A stretch of DNA of 64,000 bases, taken from positions 26,864,402-26,928,401 of the forward strand of contig CM075760.1 in NCBI GenBank assembly GCA_037974335.1, read 5' to 3'. This document shows positions 35,324 to 46,738 of this stretch, one piece after another (the stretch's first letter is position 1; each line of letters starts with the position of its first letter). Source of the DNA: Prionace glauca (lineage: Eukaryota > Chordata > Chondrichthyes > Carcharhiniformes > Carcharhinidae). Under the pieces are notes generated by a model. It was not told the origin of the DNA and did no database searches. It worked only from the letters and a program-made list of their open reading frames with translations. The position numbers and the translations under genes were made by a program.

Positions 35324-35989
35324 CTCATTAAACTTTCTCGTGTTGGATAAGGGAAAATTGTTAAATTTAAGTTTACTGCTCAACATTATCCGAACCTCGA
35401 TGTTAAAGACATGTTATCATTGCTCTGATTTCACCGTCAAATACTTTCTGAGAAATAAGGTGCACTGATGGGAAAGTTCGATTTTGACACCGATCATTTA
35501 TCCGCATCTCGTTCAGTCTCCAGCAGATTTAATGGGTTTATAGGTGCAGACTAATATGGTTAATCACCATCTGAAATATCCGATACGAGTGTGTGCTCAA
35601 ACAGACAGATACAAGTGATAGTGTAAGTGAACTAGAGGAAATGGTGCACATTTCACAGATGAATCATTTTTAAAAATCGTTTTTCATCTCCAACAAATAG
35701 GAAATGTCACCCAGACAGATGGGGGAATCGAGACTCAGGGCGGATCTACTGGGCTTTCCTGTAGAGGGCGGAAATGTATGCGTCCATAATAAAAAAGGCA
35801 CAAGTGTCACGAACAGATAATTTTTGATTTTCGTCCATTTAAATGTATTTGACTTTGTTTAAAAGCTGACGATAGTCAATCTCAAAATTGTGATCTGTAT
35901 TACCCGGCGATTCTGTTGGTCAGTTATGTTTTCAATTCAGTAATGTTCAAGTTCAGAGATATTCAATTCATAATAAAGCCATATGTGTT

Positions 35990-36450
35990 AAATAATACAT
36001 TGGTACTGAATAGTGACACAAATACTGAGTACACTTGTACAATGAGCTCCACCACTTCAATGGGCAGAGAATTCCAGAGATTCACCACCCTTTGAGTGAA
36101 GAAGTTCCTCCTCAACTCCGATCTAAACTGTCCTCCCCCCATTATTTTGAGGCTGTGCCCTCTAGTCCTGCTGTCCTTTCTAAGCGGGAAGAAACTCTCT
36201 ACCTCTACCCTATCCATCCCCTTCATTATCTTATGAGATCCCCCCTCAGCCTTCTAAACTCCAATGAGTACAGACACAGTCTATTAAATCTCTCCTCATA
36301 GGTTAACCCCCTCATCTCTGGTATCAGCCCAGTGAACCTTCTCTGCACTCCCTCCAAGGCCAATATATCCTTCCACAAGTACGCTGATCAAAACTGCACA
36401 CGGTATTCCTGTTGCAGCCTCACCAGTACCCTCTACAGCAACGCATCAAA
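35990..36450 (-). mobile_element. CR1/L2-type LINE 3' region (reverse)
   Basis: The reverse strand reads TRGHSLKI, ELRRNFFTQRVVNLWNSLPI and MKGMDRVEVESFFPLRKDS, and further upstream 'ERVQ'-type text near 36330-36430. The frame is broken in places. It abuts the LTR-element fossil on its right. Confidence 0.75.
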
Positions 36451-36469
36451 TATTGCTCAACTTCATGCA

Positions 36470-36930
36470 ATGCACAAATTCCTGACTGATGGAGGGTGGT
36501 CCATTTTTAGAATTCAACACCTGCAGAATGCCTGGTGTCAAGAAAGAGGTGTGAAGTTTCTCCACTCTTCTCCTTGTATTTGATTAACTCATCCTGTGTA
36601 TGGCCATCCATTTTGAATGAGCATCTACCAATATCAGGAACACAGACCCCATGAACGGTCCGGCACTGTCCGTGTGCAGTCACGTCTACGGCCAACCCAA
36701 GTGTAAAGAATAGTGACTGGTGACTGTTCTGCCCTTGTTGATATTGCCAACACTGACACACTAGCAAATATCTGTATCTATACCTGGCCACCAGACGTGG
36801 CAATTTGGAGGATCGTCAGTTTGCCACTCCTGGGTGGCCATGGTAAAGTTCGGCCGGGTTGGGATGGTGTTTCAGGATGACACTCTTGAACCCCATAGGA
36901 GTATGCCATCTTCCACAGTCAGCTGTTCTC
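36470..36930 (-). mobile_element. Fossil of a Ty3/Gypsy-type LTR retroelement (integrase part of pol)
   Basis: The reverse strand resembles the region from the HPG-containing zinc-binding part of integrase to the catalytic core (VDAHSKW-like). Only this internal part is present; no LTRs are seen. It is broken, with several breaks, and looks old. Confidence 0.55.
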
Positions 36931-37194
36931 TGTTACTCCAATGTGGGTGCAATTCTGCTGTAACAGCCTTTTGGTTACCCCCATCAGCTCTTACTTCTCT
37001 TCAGTTTATTCAGGACTGGGTAAGTTTGCCTCCACAGCCAAATATTATTGGCTGCTGCTGGGAGAATTTTGAAAAAGTTCATGATTACTGTCTCTTCCAT
37101 TGGGGATGCGACCAGTTGTCTGTTAATTGTAACCAGCTCAAGGTATCTGCCTTCGCGGCTCGGCATCCTAGTCACCCGTGTTCAGAGGGCAATT

Positions 37195-37460
37195 AAGTGT
37201 CAACCACATTGTTGCGGCCCTGGAGTCACGGTTAGGCCTGACCACGTAAGGACAACAGATTTCCTTTCCTGGGACATTGGTGAACCAGTTAGGGTTTTCC
37301 GACAATCAACAATGTTTTTATGGTCACAAGCGGATTCTAAACTCCAGACCTATTTATTCAAATTCCACCATCTGCTGTGACGAGATTAGAATCCCGGTGC
37401 CCAATACATTAGCTGAGTTTCTGTATTAATAGTCGAGTGATAAAACCACCTGTCCACATC
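37195..37460 (+). repeat. Dispersed shark repeat
   Basis: 'ggagtcacggttaggcctgaccacgtaaggacaacagattt' and 'ccaccatctgctgtgacgagatt' belong to the family at 845-1140. 37600-37800 is a TC-rich tract. Confidence 0.55.
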
Positions 37461-37839
37461 CTGAGTGTACACATCCTGAATTCTGCTAACCAAGACACTC
37501 CATATTATATACATCTGCAGAGCTCCTGGAGTGGACAGCATTAACTGTCTCAATCAGGGAGCTCATATTCCAATAATTCCACCTGATGGTTATCTGTAAA
37601 GTCTTTAAATATGTCTCTCTGCCACTTTCTGTGCTTCTCTCTCTCTCTCTCTCTCTTGCTCTCTCGCTCTCTCTCACTCACTCTATCTTTTGCTCTTGTT
37701 GTTTCCATTTTACTCATTCAGTCTCACTCTTTCCCATTCACTCCCGCTCTCTGTCTCCATATCTGTTTCTCTCTGTTTCTGGTTGTTTCCCTTCAGACCC
37801 TGCTAAATCTTATGCTGGTCGGCAGCAACAAAACCTACA

Positions 37840-37911
37840 TTCCCTGACCGGGAATCGAACCCGGGCCGCGGCGATGAGAGCGCCGAATCCTAACCACTAG
37901 ACCACCAGGGA
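37840..37911 (-). tRNA. tRNA-Glu (CTC)
   Basis: The reverse strand gives TCCCTGGTGGTCTAGTGGTT, anticodon loop CTCTCAT and T arm CCCGGGTTCGATTCCCGG, 72 nt with all stems paired. It differs from standard vertebrate tRNA-Glu-CTC at very few positions and is likely functional. Confidence 0.9.
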
Positions 37912-38890
37912 AGATGCAAATAACAGCCTTAATCTGACCGGTACATTTCAGCGTTTTTCAAATTCTCCAGAACGGCTTGTCGAGGGAAAAAAATTGTTTT
38001 GATAGAACAGGAATGACTCCTTCAGCCAACAGCAAATTACTGCAGATGCTGGAACTTAAAAAAAAAACTTAAAATGCTGGAAAATATCAACAGGAGGAAC
38101 AGCACCTCTGGAGAAAGAATTTAAGACAATGTAATTGACTCTAAACTGCCCTCTGAAATGGCCCAACAAAATAGTTAGTTCAGTGGGAAATAGGGATAAA
38201 CAACAAATGCTGACAATGAAATCTATATTGTGTTAGCAGCATTTTATGAAATAATTAATAATTTTCATTTTGTTTCATTTCATGTCAGACAGGGTGACAT
38301 ATTTGGGGCTCTTATTATTTAAAACCTCAGCCCTTTAACTATTGAGACAGTTATGGTTCAGTCAGAGAAAAGTGATCCACTGTGATCCAAAAGAAGGAAT
38401 TTTAGTTGCTGCAAATCCCACCTCAAAACGGAAAATGTTGGAAGAATCATCAGTTTCAACAGTTTCTGTGGAGGGAAAGAGAGGGAATGATACAGGTTGC
38501 TGACCTTTGACCCTAACTGGAAGAAATTGATGATTTCATGGCTTTCAAGCAAGTACAGAGCCAAGGAAAATAGAGAGAGAGAGGATGGAAGAAAAAATAG
38601 GCTTTTGATAGGATGGAAGGCTGGAGTGATTGAATTACAATGGAGATGATTGTTGTTTCCACTGACACAATCTCGCAGATCTGGGTTCAAATCTCATAAT
38701 AAATGGGAACAAAACCTCTCGCTGAGTTCAGCGCTTAGCTCACCGCCTTCCAGTGATCTGGAGGCAGTTTTCTCAACTGTGAGATGAACAACGGAGAAAA
38801 GAGAGAGAGACTCAGTTTGAGCCGTGGCACTCCTGGAGGAACGGTGATCTGGAATTCACCCAGGAATGAGTCAAAGTTTTAAAAACATCG

Positions 38891-38963
38891 ACGCCCAACG
38901 TGGGGCTCGAACCCACGACCCTGAGATTCAGAGTCTCATGCTCTACCGATTGAGCTAGCCGGG
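38891..38963 (-). tRNA. tRNA with Lys body but CTG (Gln) anticodon
   Basis: The reverse strand matches vertebrate tRNA-Lys-CTT (GCCCGGCTAGCTCAATCGG; T arm GTGGGTTCGAGCCCCAC), 73 nt with fully paired stems. The anticodon loop is CTCTGAA, so the anticodon is CTG (reads CAG, Gln) instead of CTT. Box B is consensus. The 5' neighbourhood (38640-38890 in + coordinates) is duplicated at 44640-44920, where the tRNA itself has eroded. Confidence 0.82.
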
Positions 38964-39677
38964 CACAGGCACTATTGGTCTTTCCGTAACCTAAAATGCA
39001 TGGAGAGAATATGGCTTTTCTATTTGGTGTCTCAGTTTGTTCAGATTTCAACGTTTACATTGAATCCCCAAAGTTTCTATCCATCCCTCTCAGTCATCAA
39101 TTACATCAATCACATCTCTCAATTCTTAGCTTCACCTTTCCCAAGCATTCCAAAATCCTCTTACATCATTCACCGTATTTTTCCTTTGTTCTTAATAATT
39201 TAGCCAGGGGAGGGGGCGTGGGGATCACCCTCTCAAGATTTTCATGTCACACTGTTTCCCTATTTCAGATTTTTCAATAAGATCATCTCTGATTATTCTA
39301 AACTCCAGAGCGAACAGACTCATTCCACTGAATCTCTCCTCTCAGGAGAAACGCAGAAATCAATCGCCCCACAGCGTCTGTGAAGGGAACAACATCTAAA
39401 TCTTCCGGCTGGATGAACTGGCCTCGGAGCTGGAGAAGTCAGAGTTGGAACACGAACGATAAACTCTGAAGAACATACATGTCAGATACACAACATACAT
39501 GTCAGATACACACACAGCACACATGTCAAATCATGTCACTTTCAAGTTGCGGCTTTTAACTTCCTGTTTTCCCCCTCAGACATTTCCCTGTTCATCAAAA
39601 ATCTCCGATCTCAAACCCCATCCTGCTCCTCAATCCACTGATAATGTTACTAGTACTGCAAGGAGCTCGCAGCATTT

Positions 39678-39750
39678 AGCTCCATAGCTCAGTGGTAAGA
39701 GCACTGGTCTTGTGAACCTGGGGTCGCGAGTTCAATTCTTGCTGGAGCTT
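39678..39750 (+). tRNA. tRNA-Thr (TGT)
   Basis: 73 nt: AGCTCCATAGCTCAGTGGTA, anticodon loop CTTGTGA. The acceptor stem is fully paired (AGCTCCA with TGGAGCT). There is one mismatch in the anticodon stem and A37 is changed to G. The T arm GCGAGTTCAATTCTTGC still forms a stem with a G-T pair. Functional status uncertain. Confidence 0.75.
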
Positions 39751-41002
39751 CCAGCCAAAGTTTCGCTAACATAATCTGTAGGAAAATAGCAGTGGACTTG
39801 TATCATAACTGAAATGAAGCAGTAATACTCCATATTTTAAGAAATTTCACCGTTCGAAAAAGTGAGAGGAGGACAAACGGAAGAGAGGGCTTGGATCTCT
39901 CTTAACACCCCAACTGCGATGGACCTTCAGAAGGTGATAGATTTCAAGGAGATCACCAAGTTACGAGGGCCAGCGAATTCTTTGAAACAATTCTCATGGA
40001 AATATAAACAACGTTGAGTTAGGTCCATTATGTGAGATTAAAAGTGATAATCTGTGACAGGTGAATGGCAGAGTTCAGGAAATTTCAGCCACTCCCACTC
40101 AAAATTGGATTTGCGTCTCACAACGCCACCGAATGTACAAATACATGTGTTAAATATATATTTCCAATCTCTAGGCACTATCTCCCATGGGAAAGAGAAA
40201 TAGAATTCCTGTGCAGTGACTGCTGATAAAATGGCAAACTGACCAGCCCAGCTCCTGTTGGAAACTTCAATCCCAGACAATTTTGTCCAATATCCACACT
40301 TGAGCAAATGGTTCCCAAGTGCAGGCATCCAGAGACTGAACGCTGACACATGAGACCAGCGATGTGAGTCGCCAGCAGATGGTGAAACTGGATCACTATA
40401 ATCACGTTTACAGTGAAAAAGGTTTTCAGAGTTTTTTTTAAGGGTAGCAAAAAGTGAATAAAAAGGCGTTTACATATTTTCCAGTAACTTACGGCGTGGA
40501 ATGGTTATGAATAGAATACTTTGTTATTCCTGCTAATAAAGATGTCTATTTTCGGCTAATCATTCCATTACGTTCTATTTTATCATTTTAAATACTTGTT
40601 CAGAATTCATTCAAAAAATTTATTCATAACTGAAGATAAATCTATTTTTCTCTGAATTTTTTTAACAATTATTTCTTTTCAGACCCTTCACAAACAAAGA
40701 CCAACCTTGCTTATATTCTGTTCTATGCATCTTTAATATATGTATTTGCTTATTTCACTTCAACACTCCAGTGCATTTGGGGCACAAACTAACTTTGATC
40801 TCTCACACATGCTGCTAAATCCACGAGGGTAGTGGAATTAAATGCGCATTCGGCTGAGGTTTTTTAATTGAATTGTACGAAGTGCATTGTCAAATACTGC
40901 CATTGAGTTTTACTAAATGCAATCACTGCCACTCCAACATTCTGTCTCAAGCTGCAGTCTAGCACCGACCCTAAATCCTTGGAAGTTTAGCGCTAACATT
41001 TT

Positions 41003-41180
41003 GACCAAAGAACAAAGAAAAACACAGCATGGGAAACAGGCCCTTTGACCCAACGAGCTCACGCTGCATTTCAACATTATGAGTGCCCTCCTCTACCCAT
41101 GACCTTTGTCTACACCTATTGGGGAAGATTTTCAACCGCCTTTGCCGAATAATCCATTCATCCATGAATCTCTAGTCCAA
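41003..41180 (-). repeat. Dispersed retroelement tail (reverse)
   Basis: Related to 32815-33110 ('caaagaacaaagaaaaacacagcat...ggccctttgac'). 39760-41000 and 41190-41620 hold no gene that I can support. Confidence 0.5.
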
Positions 41181-41630
41181 TCTGTTCAATTCACCATTGC
41201 TAAATCCAATAATGAATACTGTGCAAAGGGCGCGGGACTGTTTGGGCTGAGGGTCGAGCTGAGGGGGAGGGTGGGGATGTGTTGAGGTGGGGTGGAATTG
41301 TGAAGAGAGTTCACGGGGGTTGAGTTTTGAGATTCATTTCAGTGAGGGAGTTGTGTTGCAGCTGAAGTGAAATGCAAACATTCGCTCAAGTTAACAGAAT
41401 GGTACAAAACTGGAGGTCAACATGATGTCCAGGCTGGTTCATTAGTATTAGCTGATTTGAATCCGGATTTTTTCTTGGCTCAATTCATTTTTTTTATTTG
41501 TTTTTACAATTTCAATACACGTTTTAATCAGAAATGGTGACACAAAATATGTCTACACTGTGTATGATTCACTGAGATATTGTTTTGTTCAGAACACGAG
41601 ATAATCACCCTGTTCTAACGAAAAATATGT

Positions 41631-42526
41631 TTATTCTGTAAGTAATTTCACAATTGCAGTAAATGGAGATCTGATCACATTCTTTAGATCCTCTCTGAAT
41701 TGTGTCTGGGTCACTGCGTAAATGTATGTATTGGTGCAGCAACTCAGGAGTTGGAGCATAAATCCCAATTCCCGCACAAATGCAGGAATATAAAAATGAA
41801 TTAAGTTTAAATTATATAATCGTTGACAAAAGGAGTGGATAAGTAACACTGACCATAGTAGGATAAAATTTAATGATAGAGCAAATAGTAAGATAATGGA
41901 TTTTCTTCTCTTCACTGTCTCTGGGTCCTTTGAACTATCCATACGCTTGTGACTCTGAAGTCTCCTGCGGAATTTGGTGGACCCTAGAATGTGTTTAATG
42001 GTGAAAACATTCAGCAACAGAATCAACAAAAAAGGAATGAACGGTGTTAAAATATAATGCAGATTTTCAACCACTCCCCATGCTTCAGAATAGAAGGCAT
42101 CATTGCCAACATGACAAAAATGGGGAATATTCTGAATCGCATATCTATCACCATACATGAAATACCAGAAAATGTTCTTTACACTGAATAGCACACTCAC
42201 AGTTCCGAGAACCACTGTTGCAGTTTTCTCAGTGCAGTATTTTATTTTCAGCTTCTGACAAGTAATAGCCACAAATCGATCAAAGGTAAAAGAGACAGTG
42301 AACCAGACAGAGCAATCAGTGACTGCATAAAGCAGCACAGCATGGATATTACATATTTTAATGTGGTAAATGAATAAAAAATTTAACTTCGTGGGAATTT
42401 GCCTCAAAATGAGATCGGTGATAATGACCAGTAGATCCGCTGCTGACATGGAAATGAGGTAATGTATCACACTTCTGGAAAGACCACACTTCCCTCGTGA
42501 CAGGATAAGAATCGTCAATACATTCA
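41631..42526 (-). CDS. GPR139-like class A GPCR, left copy, exon 2
   Basis: The exon codes VNVLTILILSRGKCGLSRSV and then TM2 to TM7 of a rhodopsin-class receptor. TM2 has the SAADLL motif; TM3 ends FTFDRFVAI (DRF for DRY); a basic third loop QSHKRM...VKRRKS precedes TM6; and TM7 ends CCTNTYIYAVTQTQF (NTxxY for NPxxY). The frame is open to TAA at 41631. The acceptor CTTCCTTACAG precedes 42526. GPR139/GPR142-like receptors with the SRGKCGLS block form large families in fishes. The ligand is not predictable here. Compared with the right copy it has Leu for Gly in ALSxNF of TM6 and Arg in FVRELG near TM7. Confidence 0.85.
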
Positions 42527-43094
42527 CTGTAAGGAAGAGAAACACAATTTATTCGTGTTTTAGACTGAGCACAAGAGAAGCAATCTCTCAGGATCCTTGG
42601 GAACAGCTGAAACATTTTTATTAAATCCACCCCGGAATAGACTGAATTCACCTATTCTGCTCGAGACAAAGTTCACAGCAGAAAAGCCCCGCAATGATGT
42701 AGCAAGAAGCCACATTCACCAGTTAATAAAGTCTCCAATTTGCTGCCTTCTTCAGATTTGTATATGGGGGACACAATGGTGCCAGTAGGTTTGGAGCAAA
42801 TGTTTCTGGTCTGGTTGACTCTGCTTTGATTGTGCTGAAGGCTGTGCAGTTGAAGATGTTAAATCAGCTGATTTGGAATTGGCTGTGAAACATAATACTG
42901 GAAATCATGTTACATAACAACAACCGTAAAGTAGAAAGATTTAAAGTGAATGTCAGGTAGTGTGAGGATAGCTGTGTGGCAAGGAGAAATGTTTCCAGTT
43001 CATTCACAGCAACAAACCATGAAGGTTACACAGAATGATATCAATAACTGGGTAACATGGACAAGGACAATGAACACAGAGAAATATGACTTAC

Positions 43095-43191
43095 CAGTGA
43101 CACCAACTACAGCAAGGACAGGGTAGTAAATCCTTTGGATATCGTAAAATACCCAAAGAATACGAAGCTCAGGTGGTATAATCCAGAACAT
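43095..43191 (-). CDS. GPR139-like GPCR, left copy, exon 1
   Basis: ATG at 43191-43189 starts MFWIIPPELRILWVFYDIQR then IYYPVLAVVGVT, i.e. a short N-terminus and the first half of TM1, ending at donor GTAAGT in phase 1. The split of TM1 after 'VGV' is typical of this receptor family. Joined to exon 2 it gives about 330 residues. An in-frame stop precedes this ATG in the right-arm copy, so it is the likely start. Confidence 0.8.
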
Positions 43192-43857
43192 GGCTCTGAA
43201 ATTCAATGATCGCTGGCTGTACTAGAGACCATTCCCAGTTAAACAATATTGCACACAGTGTGAAATTTCCTATTTATAAATCTTCTAATGTCCCCATTGG
43301 AACAATTAAACCGTGTGCTGAGGGACATGAATCACAGTCTCTGAACAAACAAGATGACTTCATCTTTTCTTGCAAATTACATGGTTATTGTCCTTTTTAT
43401 GCATGTTAAAAAATCCGAATGAAGGCAAACATTTTGGTTCATGCACCTTGGCAAAAGAAAGGAACATTGATTAACAATGTGTTGCTGAACTGAAGAGAGT
43501 TGAAACCGTTGTGAGTATTGCTGTCACACATTGTCAGCCTATCCGTTTTCCAACAGATCTCTAAAGACAGATAAGTCAACACCGGGAACAAAATAGTGAG
43601 GCAGTAATCATTTTGTATGCAAGAACACACAACAGAATGTTTGTCAATAAATACTTAAATAGAAAATGTTCTTCAGTTGAAACACATGAACTGTTTGGTG
43701 TTTCCATGCATTCGTGGAAGGCAGAGATGGGGTGAAGGTTATCACTGGGAAAACTGAAGGGGAATTGCTAAAAAAAAAATCATTTCTCCAAACAGAGTTA
43801 TTGAAAATAGAATGTTTAAAATAAATAAGCACGCAAATGTCTATGATATTTATTCGA

Positions 43858-44045
43858 CATAGAACCATAGAATTCCTACAGTTCAGAAGAAAGGTTATCT
43901 TGGCCCACTGAGTCTGCATCCCACCCCAGGTCCTCCCCTCTGCCCTATCCCCATTAGTCCCACACATTTACCATGGCTAATCCACATACTCTAAGGGAAA
44001 ATAACGGGCAATTTTGTATGGCCAATCCAACTAATATGATCTGTT
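43858..44045 (-). repeat. SINE 3' part (reverse), shared by both arms and by 59.46 kb
   Basis: 'atagaaccatagaattcctacag' and 'cccactgagtctgcatccc'. The matching + copies are at 52150-52340 and 59465-59640, so the insertion predates the duplications. Confidence 0.65.
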
Positions 44046-44371
44046 GTAATATAAATGAGGGACGGGTTTTGTGCAGTAATACAGAGACAGAACCGAATGC
44101 ACCAGATATCGATACAGCACCTGTACTAAAATGAATGCAGACTGGGTCCAGTTCAGTCATTACTGAGAGAGTGTATACAGTATATTACTAACCAGCGTGG
44201 TGTTTTCTCATCTAATAGAGACATGACATACTCAGTTTTGAGAAAGACAAGGTCTTTGTGAAGGATACAATGTGAAGGATAAACTTGCAATTGGTGAATA
44301 AAAAGTCTGAAATACATTAAAAAGCAGGTGAGTCATTGATAAATGAATATTTTAAAGACCTTGTGTCATCT

Positions 44372-44443
44372 TCCCTGGTGGTCTAATGGTTAGGATTTTG
44401 CGCTCTCGCTGCCGCAGCCTGGGTTCGATTCCCGCTCAGAGGA
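44372..44443 (+). pseudogene. tRNA-Glu relic (left arm)
   Basis: 72-nt tRNA-Glu-like sequence (TCCCTGGTGGTCTAATGGTT; anticodon position CTC). Mismatches in the anticodon stem (TTGCG against TGCCG) and acceptor stem show decay. Box B is intact. Its mirror copy is 51751-51822, and its 3' flank matches that of the tRNA-Glu at 34758. Confidence 0.75.
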
Positions 44444-45039
44444 TGTAGATTTATTGCTGTACAACAATCCTGCGTTCCTTCAGGTCAACAACTGACAGAA
44501 TCAGTGTGGGGAAGATTCCTTTGCTTGCGCCTGAATTGGAAAAGTCACATGTAAAGAAGCAAAAAGAAAATAAGAGAGCGATAGGCTGGAAAGTGCTGAT
44601 GACTCAAAATACTGATACGGGTTAAAGTCTGGCTGTTAATGGGGGAAAATTTATTGTTTCTATCGACACAAAAATCTCGCAGATCTGTGCCCAAATCTCT
44701 GATTCAATGACAAGAAAACGTTTACTTGAATGAACTGGTAAAGTCTCCCACCCCCAGTGAAGTAGAGGCAGTTTTCATTCAGAAAGCAGTAACTGTGGGT
44801 TTAACAATGTGGGAAGGAGAAAGACTCAGTTTGAGCGGTGACATTGCGGGAGGAATGGAGAGCTGGAGTTCACCCAGAAAAGCAGCAAAGTTTCAAATCA
44901 ATGGTGTCCAATGTTGGATGGTCCATTAACGGTGGTAATTTAATGTTATTCAGCAGAATCACCACAGGATGGTTTATCACAGATTGATGCTAATACTTTG
45001 AATGGAGTGAACTGCAGTGACATTGAATGCAGTAGAAAG

Positions 45040-45330
45040 GACAGCGCGGTAGCACAGTGATTAGCACTGATGTCTCACAGCGCCAGGGACTCAGGTCCTC
45101 GGGTCACCGTCTGTGCAGAGTTTGCACGTTCTCCCCGTGCCTCCGTGGGTTTCCTCCAGGTGTTCTGGTTTCCGTTTCAAAGATGCGTGGGTTAGTTTGA
45201 TTGGCCATTCTAAATTAATCCTAGTGTCAGAGGGATCAGAAGGGTAAATATGTGGGTTCACGGGGAATAGGGCGTGGGCGGGATTGTTGTGGGTGCGGAC
45301 TCGATGGGCTGAATGGCCTCCTTCTGGGGG
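45040..45330 (+). mobile_element. tRNA-headed SINE (left arm)
   Basis: Nearly full length: head 'agcgcggtagcacagtgattagcactg', 'cagagtttgcacgttctccccgtgcctccgtgggtttcctcc', tail 'gactcgatgggctgaatggcctccttctg'. The mirror copy lies at about 50370-50660. Protein-like open frames inside it are artefacts. Confidence 0.8.
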
Positions 45331-45724
45331 AATCGAAAGAGGTAATGCAAATATACATTGTTTTTGTTGAAACAGCAGGTCAACTAAATGTATTTTCACT
45401 GCCATGTAAAAGCGGACCTGACATCTGCACTGAAATGTGATGAGGTTGGAAAAACTCAGGATGTTACATGGCATGTGTGCATCAGGAAACAAAGATAAAC
45501 CTTCACCTCCATCACCTTTCATTAACATCGGGAATGTTTAGTAATAGAGGAAGTTTTTTAAAAAGCGAAATCCAACAAGGTGGAAATATAACAACATCTG
45601 GCAGGGTGGAAATTGCGATCGGTATTTGGTCTGTTGCAGCTTGTGTGAATTGATGTTTGAAGACAGTGCGAGACAAAACACGGATCCCATTAGCAGAGAG
45701 GACAGAAAACCAGCAAGGGGATGC

Positions 45725-45797
45725 TGCCGAAACCCGGGATTGAACCAGGGATCTTTAGATCTTCAGTCTAACGCTCTCCCGACTGAGCGATTTCAGC
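45725..45797 (-). tRNA. tRNA-Phe (GAA), left arm
   Basis: Reverse strand GCTGAAATCGCTCAGTCGGG, anticodon stem-loop AGACTGAAGATCT, T arm CCTGGTTCAATCCCGGG, 73 nt. The acceptor pairs with one G-T wobble at 3-70. Compared with its mirror copy at 49900 it carries a few changes in the D arm. Likely functional. Confidence 0.87.
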
Positions 45798-46060
45798 TGG
45801 CTGGTAGGCGAGAAGCTTCCGTCTCCCAAATCTCTAAGAGAGCAATGATTTGGAGCGCTGCTCCTTCCTCAGAGTGTTTAACTCGGCAGCCAGCAATTCA
45901 CTGTGTGTGAGTGCTCTCGAAAGGGGCCACTTGTACACACTGCTTTACGCCAGCAACTTGTTCAGTTGGTAATGTTTCTGTTCGTTGTTCTTTACAAAAA
46001 CGACACAGGACACATTCCTGCATTCAATCTGAACTGTGAGATCAAAACTCAAATCCATTT

Positions 46061-46142
46061 TGGCAGCGGTGGGATTCGAACCCACGCCTCCGAAGAGACT
46101 GGAGCCTTAATCCAGCGCCTTAGACCGCTCGGCCACGCTACC
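46061..46142 (-). tRNA. tRNA-Leu (AAG), left arm
   Basis: 82 nt with long variable arm: GGTAGCGTGGCCGAGCGGTC, anticodon loop TTAAGGC, T arm GTGGGTTCGAATCCCAC, 3' GCTGCC-A. All stems pair. Essentially the vertebrate consensus. Confidence 0.92.
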
Positions 46143-46738
46143 ACGTGAAACGCTCTCACAATAATGTTATTTGATGATAATGTTACTGAAATTCATTAAA
46201 AGCAATGAAACTTGGAACGGCCATCAGGAGGATTGAGCCTGCTCCTTCACTGATTCAGGTAAGTCTGAACTGAGGAACAAACAGAAATCATCTAACCTCA
46301 GAAACACAAGGAGTTGCACACAGTAACATGCAGTGAAGGGCCGGCATCATTTAAACTGTCCTTCAGCTCGTCTCTTCCCAATTTCTGCAGAAATGACAAG
46401 AGAACCTCCTGTTGGATTTGCTCAGAGTCTGCACTTCAGGACACGAGGCGCGATTATATTTTATATGTTCATCCAGGTAACAACTCACATGTGTTTTCTG
46501 AGTTTGAATGGGAGCAATAAATTTTCAACTTCAGACCAGTAATCCGAACAGCAGGGAAAGAGTCAAACTCTAACCAGCAGACCAGCAGCTTACAGCGTGG
46601 TTTAGAATTTACTTTATCCACGCTGCTTTTACTTTAATTTTTACACCAGACCACTTTCATCACAAACAGATTTCTCCCGCAAAATGGCAGCTTCTGATTC
46701 AACCATGATGTGTTCAGCCAATGAAAACATTCCCTGAA

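Larger units (their letters stand above)
41631..46738 (-). repeat. Left arm of a large inverted duplication
   Basis: In reverse orientation it is collinear with 48451-54559: GPCR exons 2 and 1, the SINE tail at 43.9 kb, tRNA-Glu relic, SINE at 45.0 kb, tRNA-Phe, tRNA-Leu, and the flank to about 46738. Similarity stops right after the GPCR stop codon at one end and at the IgM fragment at the other. Confidence 0.9.

Noticed and set aside
43439-43630. A 63-codon frame conserved in both arms (mirror 52562-52753).
   Set aside because: It has no known domain, lies upstream of the GPCR and is shared only through the recent duplication; not enough to call a gene.
45091-45528. A 145-codon reverse frame mirrored at 50169-50606, apparently conserved in both arms.
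   Set aside because: It lies largely inside the tRNA-headed SINE, and conservation simply reflects the inverted duplication.
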